A stretch of 64,000 bases of DNA from Devosia sp. 66-22 (GCA_001899065.1 MKUZ01000030.1:17521-81520), one strand, 5' to 3'; numbered from the stretch's first letter, positions 22,040-31,967 are shown. Numbers and translations: made by a program. Notes: a model not told the origin generated them from the letters alone.

Positions 22040-22846
22040 GTGACAAGCCTCGATGGAAAGATCGCGATCGTCACCGGCGCCGGGCGCGGCCTTGGACGGC
22101 GGGCCGCGCTGCGGCTGGCGGCGTTGGGTGCCGATGTGGCGCTGGTGGCGCGGAGTGCGCCGCAATTGCAGGAGACCGCCGCCGCCATTGCCGGAACGGG
22201 CCGCCGCGCGGCGGTGCTGCCCATCGATCTCGCCCGCGAGCTCTCGCCCGATGTCATTCGCGGCACAGTGGAAGGCGCCGTCGGGCGCCCGGATATTCTG
22301 GTCAACGCGGCCGGCGTCTCCGGTCCCCTGGCGCTCGTCAGGGACGGCGATCCCGCCGCGTGGATCGAGACCATGACGGTCAACATGGTGAGCCACTACG
22401 TGACCTGCCGCGCCTTCGTGGGCGGTATGATCGATGCCGGCTGGGGCCGCATCGTCAATGTGTCATCAGCCGCCGCGCTGCTGCCGCCCGGCCCGATCGA
22501 CAGCGCCTATGCGACGAGCAAGGCGGCGCTCAACCACTTCACGCGCCACCTTGCCTCAGAGCTCGAGGGCACGGGCGTCACCGCTAACGTCATGCACCCC
22601 GGCGACGTGCGGACCGAGATGTGGGCCGACATCCGCGACAGCGTCGCGGGCCTCGGCCCCGAGGCCGCGCCCTATCGACAGTGGGTCGACTGGGTCGCAG
22701 CGACCGGCGGCGACGACCCCGACAAGGCCGCCGACCTCATCGCCCACCTCGTGAGCCCGGAAGCGGCGGCGATCAACGGCCAGTTCCTGTGGATCGAGGA
22801 CGGTATCCGACCGCCGACGCCGAGCTGGCCGGCCAGTCCGGCTTAG
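22040..22846 (+). CDS. SDR family oxidoreductase
   Basis: 268-residue classical short-chain dehydrogenase. The NAD(P) motif is TGAGRGLG near the N-terminus, the NAAG-type motif is VNAAG, the catalytic Ser is in VNVSSAAA and the active pair is YATSK. The usual C-terminal strand is replaced by a somewhat divergent FLWIEDGIRPPTPSW tail. The start is GTG at 22040; no in-frame ATG fits. Divergent from the importer operon and 70 bp upstream of a halogenase homologue on the same strand. Substrate unknown. Confidence 0.87.
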   Translation: MTSLDGKIAIVTGAGRGLGRRAALRLAALGADVALVARSAPQLQETAAAIAGTGRRAAVLPIDLARELSPDVIRGTVEGAVGRPDILVNAAGVSGPLALVRDGDPAAWIETMTVNMVSHYVTCRAFVGGMIDAGWGRIVNVSSAAALLPPGPIDSAYATSKAALNHFTRHLASELEGTGVTANVMHPGDVRTEMWADIRDSVAGLGPEAAPYRQWVDWVAATGGDDPDKAADLIAHLVSPEAAAINGQFLWIEDGIRPPTPSWPASPA

Positions 22847-22916
22847 GAAACCGGACCTCTCGAGGGTTGCGGCGGCCGGGGCGGCGGGAGACGCTGCGCG
22901 GAGGGGGAGCGGAGCG

Positions 22917-24455
22917 ATGCCATCGCGTTTCGTGATCGTGGGCGGCGGGACGGCGGGCTGGATCACCGCCTTTATCGTGCAGGACGCGGTTCGGCGGCTG
23001 CGGCTCGACGCCAGCGTAACCGTGGTCGAACCGTCGAGGATTCCGACCGTTGGCGTGGGCGAGGCGACGACCGCGGCGTTCTACGTCTTCCTCAAGAGCT
23101 TCGGCATCGACGAGTTCGAATTCTTCCAGCAGACCGGCGCGACGTTCAAGCTGGGGATCCGGCACGAGGACTGGCGCCGCAAGGGCTTCACCTATTACGG
23201 CCCGATCGACGACCCGCACCAGGTGGTCGCGCCACCGCAGGGAGCACCATCGGACTACCTCAATGTCTATGCCATCGCCGCCGGCCGGCCGATCGAGGAC
23301 ATGCACATGTTCGGGCCGCTGCTCCGGCAGTGGAAGGCGCCTTACGCCCTCAAGGCAGACGGCACGCCGATCCGCCTCGGGCCGTTCATGCATGCCTATC
23401 ATTTCGACCAGGCGCTGGTCGGTCGGTTCCTCGCGGGCAAGTCGAAAGGCGTCACCATCGCCGACGGCGTCGTCGCCGGCGTCGAGCGCGACCAGGTCAA
23501 TGGCGACATCCGGACGCTGGTGCTCGATACCGGCGAGCGCGTCGAGGGCGACTTCTTCTTCGACTGCTCGGGCTTCCACAAGCGGCTGATCGTCAAGGAG
23601 CTCAACGCCCCCTGGATCAGCTATGCACATGAGTTGCCGGTCAATCGCGCCTTGCCGTTCTGGCTCGACATCAAGGACGGCGAGGAGATCCCCAACTACA
23701 CGCGCGCCTGGGCGCAGGAAGCGGGCTGGATGTGGCAGATCCCGACCCAGACGCGTTTCGGCTGCGGCTATGTCTATTCCGACGAGTTCCGCACGCCCGA
23801 AGAGGCCAAGCTCGAAGTCGAGCGCGTCCTCGGCCGCGAGATCGAAGTGCGCAGCGATATCCGCTTCCAGATCGGCCGCCTCGAAAAGGCATGGATCGGC
23901 AACACCGTCGCCGTGGGGCTGAGCTCGAGCTTCCTCGAGCCGCTGGAGTCGACGTCGATCCACGGCACGATCGTGCAGATGATGCTGTTCGCGCGGCGCT
24001 TCCTCAAGGCACCGCAGGCCATGACCGACGACGACCGCGCCGACTACAACCGGCGCGTAGGCCGGCAGGTCGACGACTTCCGCACCTTCGTCAACACGCA
24101 CTACATGACCGAGCGCGACGACACGCCCTTCTGGCGGGAAGTGCGCGAGCACCGCATTCATCCGGAAACGAAGGAGCGGCTGGCGCGCTGGCAGAAGGAA
24201 ATGCCGCGCATGACGCACTTCCCCGACGATCTCGACGGGCTGCCGCATGTGCAGACGCAGCTGCACTATCCGGTGCTCGAGGGCCTGGGCCTGCTCAACC
24301 AGGATACGGCACGCGCCGAGATGGCACTCGACCCCAAGCTGCGACAGTTCGCGCGCGACACCTATGAGTCGCTGGTGCGCGAGTATCGCGATGCCGCCAG
24401 ACAGGCACTCGGGCACGCCCAGTACCTGCAACTGGTGCGCGAGATGAAGCTCTGA
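22917..24455 (+). CDS. Flavin-dependent tryptophan halogenase family protein
   Basis: 512-residue homologue of PrnA/RebH-type halogenases. The FAD motif is VGGGTAGW (residues 8-15). Lys78 in ATFKLGIRHEDW matches the catalytic Lys that conducts HOCl. The family hallmark W-x-W-x-I-P is present as GWMWQIP (Trp271, Trp273), and the FLEPLESTS segment (340-347) holds the Glu expected near the indole nitrogen. These residues predict real halogenating ability with FADH2 from a separate flavin reductase, which is not nearby. Many family members in sugar-using bacteria sit beside transporters and have unknown substrates, so the true role may differ from tryptophan chlorination. It converges with melA with no bases between. 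Confidence 0.9.
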   Translation: MPSRFVIVGGGTAGWITAFIVQDAVRRLRLDASVTVVEPSRIPTVGVGEATTAAFYVFLKSFGIDEFEFFQQTGATFKLGIRHEDWRRKGFTYYGPIDDPHQVVAPPQGAPSDYLNVYAIAAGRPIEDMHMFGPLLRQWKAPYALKADGTPIRLGPFMHAYHFDQALVGRFLAGKSKGVTIADGVVAGVERDQVNGDIRTLVLDTGERVEGDFFFDCSGFHKRLIVKELNAPWISYAHELPVNRALPFWLDIKDGEEIPNYTRAWAQEAGWMWQIPTQTRFGCGYVYSDEFRTPEEAKLEVERVLGREIEVRSDIRFQIGRLEKAWIGNTVAVGLSSSFLEPLESTSIHGTIVQMMLFARRFLKAPQAMTDDDRADYNRRVGRQVDDFRTFVNTHYMTERDDTPFWREVREHRIHPETKERLARWQKEMPRMTHFPDDLDGLPHVQTQLHYPVLEGLGLLNQDTARAEMALDPKLRQFARDTYESLVREYRDAARQALGHAQYLQLVREMKL

Positions 24456-25826
24456 CTATTCCGCCGCGATCTTGTTCCCCACCCGCGCCCATTCGGGCAG
24501 CCACTGATCATGCGCGACCAGCAGATCGTCGACCAGTGCCCAGATCTGGTCGAGGTCGAGCTCGGCGCCGGTATGGGGGTCCATCATCGCCGCGTGGTAG
24601 ATGTGCTCGCGGTTCTCGGTCAGCAGCGCCTGGACCGTCAGTTCCTGCACGTTGATGTTGGTGCGGATCAGCGCGGTGAGCTGCGGCGGCAGATCGCCGA
24701 CATAGGTCGGCTGGATGCCGTTGTGATCGACGAGACACGGCACCTCCACGGCGCAGCCATCGGGCAGCGACGTGATCAGCCCATCGTTGCGCACATTGCC
24801 GTAGATGACGCTCGGCTGGCCGGTCCAGCGCGAGTTCATGATCTCGGAGGCATACTCATGGCTCTCCCGGATCTCGACGGTGTTGGCCGTCTTGTAGCGT
24901 TCGGCTTCGGCCTTCCAGCGCGCGATCTGCTCGATGCAGCGCTTGGGATACTCATCGAGTGGGATCGAGAATTTCTCGATCAGGTCCTCGCGGCCTTCCT
25001 TGATGAACCACGGCACGTATTCGGCGAAGTGCTCGGAGCTTTCGGTGACGAAGTAGCCCAGTCGCGTCATCATCTCGTAGCGCACCTTGTTGGGGCAGCG
25101 CGGGTTCCAGTGGTTCTTGCGCGGGAAGCGGCCCTCGCGATAGCCGGCATGCAGCTCGGGATAGAGGTCGCGCGTCGTGCCGTCGGGCAGCTCCTGCTCG
25201 AACTTGAGGTAGAACGCCATGTGGTTGATGCCGGCGGCCTTGTAGCGCATCTGCGAGACGGGGATGCCGAGGTCGCGGCTGAGCTCGTTCGCCGTGCCCT
25301 GCACCGAATGGCAGAGGCCGACCTGCCTGATGGTGGGGTACTTCGCCGCGATGGCCCAGGTGTTGATCGCCATCGGGTTGACATATTGCAGCATGATCGC
25401 CTCGGGACACACCGCGAGCATGTCCTCGCAGATGCTCCACAAATGCGGCACGGTGCGGATGCCGCGCATGATGCCGCCGATCCCGAGCGTATCGGCGATG
25501 GTCTGGCGCAGGCCGAACTTTTTGGGCACCTCGAAGTCGGTGATGGTACAGGGGTCGTAGCCGCCGATCTGGAAGCAGACGACGACAAAGTCCGCGCCCT
25601 CCAGCGCACGGCGCTGGTCGGCGAAGGTCTCGATCGTCGCCTTGGTGCCCAGCGTCTGGACCAGCTTGCCGGCGATGACCGCGCTCTCCTCGAGCCGCTG
25701 CGGGTTGATGTCCATCAGCGCGATCCGCGCATCGGCCAGCGCCGGCCGCTGCAGCACGTCGCCGACGATGTTCTTCATGAACACGGTCGAGCCGGCGCCG
25801 ATGAAGGTGATCTTGGGGTTAGGCAT
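24456..25826 (-). CDS. melA: Alpha-galactosidase, glycoside hydrolase family 4
   Basis: 456-residue GH4 enzyme that hydrolyses alpha-galactosides such as melibiose and raffinose through an NAD+ and Mn2+-dependent oxidation-elimination mechanism. The N-terminal Rossmann segment is KITFIGAGSTVF; metal ligands of the family are Cys172 in LCHSVQG and His202 in GINHMAF. Cytoplasmic, no signal peptide. It lies 29 bp downstream of the double ATPase and closes the agp-type importer operon, as in Sinorhizobium alpha-galactoside utilisation. It was preferred over alpha-glucosidase or alpha-glucuronidase GH4 members because of the Agp context and the CHSVQG motif. Confidence 0.9.
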   Translation of the reverse strand: MPNPKITFIGAGSTVFMKNIVGDVLQRPALADARIALMDINPQRLEESAVIAGKLVQTLGTKATIETFADQRRALEGADFVVVCFQIGGYDPCTITDFEVPKKFGLRQTIADTLGIGGIMRGIRTVPHLWSICEDMLAVCPEAIMLQYVNPMAINTWAIAAKYPTIRQVGLCHSVQGTANELSRDLGIPVSQMRYKAAGINHMAFYLKFEQELPDGTTRDLYPELHAGYREGRFPRKNHWNPRCPNKVRYEMMTRLGYFVTESSEHFAEYVPWFIKEGREDLIEKFSIPLDEYPKRCIEQIARWKAEAERYKTANTVEIRESHEYASEIMNSRWTGQPSVIYGNVRNDGLITSLPDGCAVEVPCLVDHNGIQPTYVGDLPPQLTALIRTNINVQELTVQALLTENREHIYHAAMMDPHTGAELDLDQIWALVDDLLVAHDQWLPEWARVGNKIAAE

Positions 25827-25855
25827 CGAAGTCTCCGGGGATGTGCGTGGCCGGG

Positions 25856-27523
25856 TCAGGCGGCGATATCGAAAGCGGCGCGGACGAGCCGGGCGGTGTA
25901 GTCGGTTTTGGGGTGACTCAGAACATCGTTGACTGGGCCCTGCTCGACGATCTTGCCGTATTGCATGACCATCACGCGGTGGCAGAGGGCCCGCACGACC
26001 TTGAGGTCATGTGAAATGAACAGATAGCTGAGCCCCTTCTCGTCCTGCAGCTTGCGCAGCAGCTCGATGATCTGCGCCTGGACGCTGAGGTCGAGCGCCG
26101 ATGTGGGCTCGTCGAGCAGGATGAACTCGGGTTCGAGCGCAATGGCGCGCGCGATGGCGATGCGTTGCCGCTGGCCGCCCGAAAACTCGTGCGGGAAACG
26201 CGACAGGATCGTGTCGGGCATGCCGGCGTCGCGCAGCGCCTGCCGCACCCACTCGACCCGCTCGGCCGACGTTGCGCCGATGCCATTGACGATCAGCCCC
26301 TCCTCGATGATCTGGCGGATCGACATGCGCGGATTGAGCGAGGCATAGGGATCCTGGAACACGATCTGGATGCGGCTGCGCAGCGGCCGCATCTGCTTGC
26401 GGTCCTTGTCGTGGATCGACTGGCCGTCAAAGAAGATCTCGCCGCCATTGTTGGCGATGAGCCGGATCAGCGCCTGGCCGAACGTCGTCTTGCCCGACCC
26501 GGACTCGCCGACGAGCCCCAGCGTCTCGTGCCGCTTGAGGCCGAGCGAGAGACTGTCGACGGCGACGAGGTCCATGAAATTGGGGCGGAACAGCCCGCCG
26601 CGCTTGAGCGTGTAGACGACGCGCACGTCGCGCCCTTCGAGCACCGTCTCGCCGCCCTCGGGCAGCGGCTTGGCCGCGCCCCTGGGTTCGGAGGCAAGGA
26701 GATGGCGGGTGTAGGCGTGGACAGGACCAGCGAAGAGGTCTTCGGTCCGGTTGTGCTCCTTCACTTCGCCGTTCTGCATCACATAGACGTAGTCGGAGAA
26801 CTGCCGCACGATCGTCAGATCGTGCGTGATGAGGATCACGGCCATGCCGTATTTGGCCTTGAGGTCCTTGATGAGGTTGAGGATCTGCGCCTGGACCGTG
26901 ACGTCGAGCGCGGTCGTCGGCTCGTCCGCGATCAGGATGTCGGGCCGGTTGGCGAGCGCCATGGCGATCATCACGCGCTGCCGCTGCCCACCCGAAAGCT
27001 GGTGCGGATACTGGCGCAGCCGCGCGTCGGGCTCGGGGATCTGCACTTCCTCGAGCAGCTCCCTGGCGCGCGCCGTCGCCGCGGCCGGGCTCATGCGGTT
27101 GTGGAGATGCAGGATCTCGCAGATCTGCTGGCCCACTGTGTAGACCGGGTTCAGCGAGCTCATCGGCTCCTGGAAGATCATCGCCACGTCATTGCCGCGG
27201 AGCTTGCGCATCTGGCGGTCGCCGAGCGCCATGATGTTCTTGCCGCTCATGGTGATGCGCGTGCGCGGACTGATGCGGGCGCGCTTGGTGAGGAGCCGCA
27301 TCACCGTGCGCGCCGTCACCGACTTGCCCGAGCCGCTCTCGCCGACGAGCGCGATGGTCTCGCCGCGATGGAGCTGGAACGAGACATCGCGCACTGCCTT
27401 GACGATGCCGCCCTCGACCTTGAAGTCGACGCCGATATTGCGCGCATCGAGGATGAGCTCGCGGCCATGCGTGCCCAGGTCGGCGCGGTCGTCGGAGACA
27501 GGAGCTGTGTAGCTGTCGGTCAT
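25856..27523 (-). CDS. agpD: Dipeptide-type ABC transporter ATPase with two ATPase domains (AgpD-like)
   Basis: 555-residue fusion of DppD- and DppF-like ATPases. Domain 1 (about 25-285) has Walker A GESGSGKS, signature LSGGQRQRV and Walker B ILIADEPTTALD. Domain 2 (about 310-555) has GESGSGKT, FSGGQRQRI and ILLDEPTSALD. The start MTDSYTA is chosen because the frame upstream lies inside the permease gene. It lies 8 bp after the second permease. In this context it energises uptake of alpha-galactosides by an Opp-family importer, as described for the Sinorhizobium agp genes. Confidence 0.92.
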   Translation of the reverse strand: MTDSYTAPVSDDRADLGTHGRELILDARNIGVDFKVEGGIVKAVRDVSFQLHRGETIALVGESGSGKSVTARTVMRLLTKRARISPRTRITMSGKNIMALGDRQMRKLRGNDVAMIFQEPMSSLNPVYTVGQQICEILHLHNRMSPAAATARARELLEEVQIPEPDARLRQYPHQLSGGQRQRVMIAMALANRPDILIADEPTTALDVTVQAQILNLIKDLKAKYGMAVILITHDLTIVRQFSDYVYVMQNGEVKEHNRTEDLFAGPVHAYTRHLLASEPRGAAKPLPEGGETVLEGRDVRVVYTLKRGGLFRPNFMDLVAVDSLSLGLKRHETLGLVGESGSGKTTFGQALIRLIANNGGEIFFDGQSIHDKDRKQMRPLRSRIQIVFQDPYASLNPRMSIRQIIEEGLIVNGIGATSAERVEWVRQALRDAGMPDTILSRFPHEFSGGQRQRIAIARAIALEPEFILLDEPTSALDLSVQAQIIELLRKLQDEKGLSYLFISHDLKVVRALCHRVMVMQYGKIVEQGPVNDVLSHPKTDYTARLVRAAFDIAA

Positions 27524-27531
27524 GGCGGCAC

Positions 27532-28689
27532 TCAGTAGGGGTCGATGGCGTCGCGCAGGCCATCGCCCAGCGCGTTGAAGGCGAAGACGGTGATCAGCAC
27601 GAAGACGACGGGCGAGAGAATCCAGGGGTAGGAGCCAAGCACCGAGAAGGTGTTGGTGTCCTGCAGCATCAGGCCCCAGGAAATCAGCGGCGGCTTCACC
27701 GCAAAGCCGAGAAAGCCCAGGAAGCTCTCGAGCAGCACGATGGCCGGGATCGACAGCGTCACCGACACGATCACATGGCTCATCACATTGGGCAGGATGT
27801 GCCGTGCGACGATGCGGAAGTCGCCCGCGCCCGTGGCGATGGCGGCGCGCACATACTCGATCCGCGCCAGCGCCAGCGTCTTGCCGCGCACCTCGCGACT
27901 GAGCTGGGCCCAGCGCAGCACGATCAGCACGCCAATGACGAAGGCGATGTAGAGATGGCTGGGCGCCGTGACCGGGATCAGCGTCGCGAGCGCCAGGTAG
28001 AGCGGCAGCTCGGGGAAGGCCAGCATCAGGTCGACGAAGCGCTGCCCCCAGGCATCGACGCGCCCGCCCAGATAGCCGCAGATGATGCCGACCAGCGTAC
28101 CGATGATGGTGGTGAGCGCGACGACGATGAGCGCGATGGTGAGCGTGATGCGCGAGCCGATGATGCCGCGCGAAAGGATGTCGCGCCCGAACTTGTCGGT
28201 GCCCAGCAGGTTGAGCGGCCCGCCATCGGCCGTACCGAAAAGGTGGATGTCGCTGTCGATGACCCAGAACAGCTTGTACGACCAACCACGGACGAAAAAG
28301 CTCAGATATTTCGGGTTCTGGAGGTCGGGACCGGTCAGCGGCTGGAAGGTGATCGGATCGAACTCGCCGGTTTCGACGATCGGGTAGTAGACTGGGCGGA
28401 AGCTGAAGGTGCCGTCGGCATCGACGAAACTGAGCGTGGTCGGTGGGCCGTAGGGCAGGAGCGTCAGCTTGGGATCGAGCGGTGCGAAGAAATCGGCGAA
28501 CACCGCCATGATCAGCAGCATCGCCACCAGCACCAGGCCGATCATGCCGGCGACGGAGCGGCGGAACCGACGCCAGACCAGATTGAGATAGGATTCGTCG
28601 CCGCTGTGGCGCGAGACGACGATCTCGTCGGCGATCGTCTCGGGCTTGGCGGGCACCACGGCTTTTCCCTCGAGGTCGACGCTGGTCAT
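27532..28689 (-). CDS. agpC: Opp/Dpp-type ABC permease, AgpC-like
   Basis: 385-residue inner-membrane permease of the DppC/OppC class. After a short cytoplasmic tail and first membrane segment (about residues 48-68) comes an unusually long periplasmic loop of about 110 residues (VYYPIVETGEFDP ... FVRGWSYKLFWVIDSD) before NLLGTDKFGRDILSR. That large insert is seen in sugar-associated Opp permeases. The EAA loop lies in the region RAAIATGAGDFRIVARHILPN. The ATG overlaps the AgpB-like stop by four bases. Confidence 0.88.
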   Translation of the reverse strand: MTSVDLEGKAVVPAKPETIADEIVVSRHSGDESYLNLVWRRFRRSVAGMIGLVLVAMLLIMAVFADFFAPLDPKLTLLPYGPPTTLSFVDADGTFSFRPVYYPIVETGEFDPITFQPLTGPDLQNPKYLSFFVRGWSYKLFWVIDSDIHLFGTADGGPLNLLGTDKFGRDILSRGIIGSRITLTIALIVVALTTIIGTLVGIICGYLGGRVDAWGQRFVDLMLAFPELPLYLALATLIPVTAPSHLYIAFVIGVLIVLRWAQLSREVRGKTLALARIEYVRAAIATGAGDFRIVARHILPNVMSHVIVSVTLSIPAIVLLESFLGFLGFAVKPPLISWGLMLQDTNTFSVLGSYPWILSPVVFVLITVFAFNALGDGLRDAIDPY

Positions 28690-29696
28690 TCCGCCTGCCC
28701 TCCGAGCCGCACCCGCGGATCGAGCAGGGCCAGCACGATGTCGGCGATGATGTTGCCCACGATCAGCACTGCCGCCAGCATCAGCACGAAGGACGAGGCG
28801 ACGTAGACGTCGTTGACGGTCATCGCGCCCACGAGCGCCGGGCCGACCGTTGCCAGCGTGAACACGATCGCCACTTCGATCTCGCCGGTCAGCATGTAGG
28901 GCAGGGCCACGCCCTGGTACATGACGATGGGATGGAGGGCATTGGGCACCGCGTGCCGCATGATCACCGCGCCCTCTGGCAGTCCCTTGGCACGGGCCGT
29001 CTCGACATATTGGGAGGAGAGCACGTCGAGCAGGTTCGCGCGCATCACCCGCATGTTGTAGGCGAGGCCGCCGAAGGTCGCGATGAACACCACCGGCCAG
29101 ATGTGCTGGACGAGATTGACGAACTTCTCCCAGCTCCACGGCGCCATGGAGTATTTCGGCGAAAAGAACGCGCCGATCTCCTGCACGTTGAGCTTGAAGA
29201 CGATCAGATAGAGGATGATGAGCGCCAGCAGGAACCTGGGGATTGTCATGCCGAGGAACGAGACGAAGGAGAACGCCGTGTCGACCCAGCTATATTGCCG
29301 CGTGGCCGCAACGATCCCCAGGGTGATGCCGATGCCCGTCGCGAGCAGGTGGCACACCAGCGCCAGCAGCATCGTCTTGGGTAGCCGCTCGGCGATCACC
29401 TCCGACACCGGGCGGTTGTAGTAGAACGAATGTCCGAAATCGAAACGGGTGACGATCCCCGTGATCCAGTTGAGATAGCGCAGTGGCAGCGGATCGTTGA
29501 GCCCATGTGCCTCGCGATAGGCGTCGGCCTGGGCCTGCGCGGCCTGCTCGGTGGCACCGGCGCGCGAGATCGCGTTGAACTTGATGATATCGGCGTAGTC
29601 GCCGGGGGGAGCTTCGATCAGCGTGAAGGTGATGAGGCTCAGAAGCAGCAGGACTGGGAGCGCCGACAGGACGCGGAACGTGATGAAGCGGAGCAT
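28686..29696 (-). CDS. agpB: Opp/Dpp-type ABC permease, AgpB-like
   Basis: 336-residue inner-membrane permease of the DppB/OppB class. The N-terminal membrane segment and LPVLLLLSLITFTLIEAPPGD are typical, followed by HGLNDPLPLRYLNW and the EAA-like region TARAKGLPEGAVIMRHAVPNA. Second gene of the alpha-galactoside operon, separated from the binding-protein gene by 77 bp containing a strong hairpin. Confidence 0.88.
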   Translation of the reverse strand: MLRFITFRVLSALPVLLLLSLITFTLIEAPPGDYADIIKFNAISRAGATEQAAQAQADAYREAHGLNDPLPLRYLNWITGIVTRFDFGHSFYYNRPVSEVIAERLPKTMLLALVCHLLATGIGITLGIVAATRQYSWVDTAFSFVSFLGMTIPRFLLALIILYLIVFKLNVQEIGAFFSPKYSMAPWSWEKFVNLVQHIWPVVFIATFGGLAYNMRVMRANLLDVLSSQYVETARAKGLPEGAVIMRHAVPNALHPIVMYQGVALPYMLTGEIEVAIVFTLATVGPALVGAMTVNDVYVASSFVLMLAAVLIVGNIIADIVLALLDPRVRLGGQAE

Positions 29697-29721
29697 GCGG
29701 CAAACCCACCCGTGGAAGACT

Positions 29722-29760
29722 GAGATCAGGGAGGCCCCGGGAGGATGCCTCCCTGATCTC
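29722..29760 (-). terminator. Strong intercistronic hairpin after the agpA-like gene
   Basis: GAGATCAGGGAGGC and GCCTCCCTGATCTC are perfect 14-bp arms around an 11-nt loop. There is no T-run on the minus strand, so partial termination or protection of the binding-protein mRNA is the likely role. Confidence 0.75.
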
Positions 29761-29773
29761 GACTATAGCCGAA

Positions 29774-31821
29774 CTAGAGCCCGGCCAACGTCTTGGGGAA
29801 CAGTTCGTAGTCCTTCTGTTCCTCGGCAGGCACATACATCTGCTCGCGCAGCGCGCTGTCTTCCGCCCACTGGAAGGACAGGATGGGCGTACCGGCTGGC
29901 ACGTTGCGGAAGCGCTTGTTGATGATCAGCGCACCCGGATAGTTCACCAGGCCCGCCGAATAGACGTTCTCGGTGAAGATCTTCTGGTAGTCGACCATCA
30001 GCTCCTTGCGCCGTTCGGCGGTGGCCGAGCGGAACTCGTTCATGATGTCGACGAGCTTCTGCTCGAAGTCCATCACTTCGATCGTCCCGTCGGGACCCGC
30101 CTTGTGGAACGGGCTGGTCGTCGGACCCAGCGGCGCCAGCGACGCAGTGTCCTGCAGCACCGTGTTGAAGGCACGTTCGACCCGGCGGATGGCCCAGTCG
30201 AAGTCGCCTGCATCGCGCCGCGCCTCGACGCCATTGCCGTCGGTATAGTCGGCAATCACGCGCAGCCCGATCTTCTCCATCATGGCGATGATGCCGTCCG
30301 ACAGCGTCGTATCGGTGCCCGCCGCGTTGGACGCGAGGAGCGCGATCTCGACATTGGCGCCGTCCGGATAGTTGACGAGGCCGTCGCCGTCGCTGTCCTT
30401 GAGGCCCGCCGCCTCGAGATAGGCCTTCGCCTGCTCGACCGAGAACGGATAGTAGATGGTCGAGTCCTGGTTGTAGTAGGTCGTATCCGGATAGAGGCCA
30501 CCCGGATAGATCGCCATGAACGGCCCCTTGACCATCGAGTCGCCGAGCAGCACGCGGTCGAGCCCGGTGGTCACCGCCTTGCGGAAGTTGAGGTCGCGGT
30601 TGAGCAGGCGGTTGGCCTGCTGCCGCTCGTCCGGATCGCCCCAGCCGGTCGAGCCGTAGTTGAACTCGAGCGAGTAGCCCAGGATGCGCGGACCGAATTC
30701 GAGCCGCGCCGGAGCGGTCGGTTCGGCGGCGCGGCGGAGCGCCTCGACATAGTTCTGCGTCTCTTCGAGGTTCGACCAGTCGCCCGAGCCGGCGACGGCC
30801 TGGATCGTACGGTCGGGCCAGGTCGGAGCTTGTACTGCACCTCGTCGAGATAGGGCAGCTGGTTGCCCTGGTCGTCGACCTTCCAGTAGTAGGGATTGCG
30901 GCGCAGCACGATGATCTCGTCCGGCCGGTAGGCCGCCGGCACCCACGCCCCCATGCCCGGGAAGTTCTTATAGTCGGCCGGGAAGGCGTTCTTGTATTCC
31001 TCGTAGGTATTGTCGGCGTTGTATTTGGGATGCTGCGGCTTCATGACGTGGCTGGGCAGCGGGCAGAACTTGCCGAACGCCATCTCGTACAGCACGCCCT
31101 CCGGCCGTACATCCTTGAACGTGAAGCGGATCGTGTAGGCGTCGAGCGCCTCGAGCGTCGTACCCACGCCGAAGGTGTCAGGCGTCGCACCCCCCTGCGG
31201 GGCGATGTTGCTGTCCATCAGATGGTCGTTCCAGTAGAACATCACATCGTCCGCGTCGAACGGATCGCCGTCGGACCACTTGGCGCCCTCGATCAGGTGC
31301 ATCGTGAGCTGGTGCCCGTCCTCGGACCACTCCCAGCTCTTGGCGAGGTTGGGCAGCGGCGCGAGCTCGTCGGCCCGGACCTCGAACAGCGGGCCGGTAC
31401 GGGTGAGGCACTCCCACATGCCGTATTCGACGCCGCCCCAGCCCTGGTTCTGGCCGGCGATCCAGTTCCAGCCCTCGGGCCGCCCGCCGATGACGTGGCG
31501 CATCACGTCGCCATAGACGCCGGTGCCGTCCTTCATCGTCGCCGTCTTGAAGATCAGCGGTTCCTTGGGCAGGCGCTCGGCGACCGGCGGCAGCTTGCCG
31601 GTGTTGACGAACTCCTCGGTCACCCAGGCGGGTTCATGGTAGGCGGCGAGGGTGCCGAACGCGTAGATGTCGGTGGGGCCGACGAAATTGATCTCGCCGC
31701 GCGCCTCGAATTTGGGTGGGTCGGGAACGACGGTTGGCGTAACCATCTGCGCCAAGGCGGCGGCGCCCGAAACGCTCACCAGCAGAGCCGCCACCGGAAT
31801 GGCGTGTACGTGTTTAGGCAT
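29774..31821 (-). pseudogene. agpA: OppA-like alpha-galactoside-binding protein, frameshifted (AgpA-like)
   Basis: A periplasmic binding protein of the SBP_bac_5 (OppA) family, about 680 residues when both frames are joined. It has a signal peptide (MPKHVHAIPVAALLVSVSG ... ALAQ) and the family motif LAKSWEWSEDGHQLTMHL. The reading frame breaks near 30825: YLDEVQYKLR continues in the next frame as WPDRTIQAVAGSGDWSNLEE and then to the normal C-terminus at 29774. The two halves read as one protein, consistent with one lost base. GGGGAGAG precedes the start. All other operon genes are intact, so either the deletion is recent or it is a sequence error. If real, uptake of melibiose-type sugars through this system would fail. 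Confidence 0.85.
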
Positions 31822-31858
31822 TTTCTCTCCCCTGCTATGGATGCGAAACAACTCGCGC

Positions 31859-31885
31859 CGGAAACAGGCCTCCTACCTGTTTCCG
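31859..31885. promoter_or_regulatory. Inverted repeat in the agpA/agpT divergent region
   Basis: CGGAAACAGG and CCTGTTTCCG form perfect 10-bp arms with a 7-nt loop, midway in the 146-bp gap between the binding-protein gene (minus) and the AraC-family gene (plus). Candidate binding site for the AraC activator or another regulator; a leader hairpin is the alternative. Confidence 0.55.
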
Positions 31886-31967
31886 AACCTTCCACGCCGG
31901 CAAAACGTAGCGCTTGCCCTCCTGCCAACAATCCCATTATCTTACAAATCAGTTCCGGGTTCTAAAG

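Noticed and set aside
24450-24460. Gene fusion or antisense overlap at the halogenase/melA junction
   Set aside because: The two genes are simply convergent with stops touching; the same arrangement occurs at 42523/42524. Only compactness is shown.
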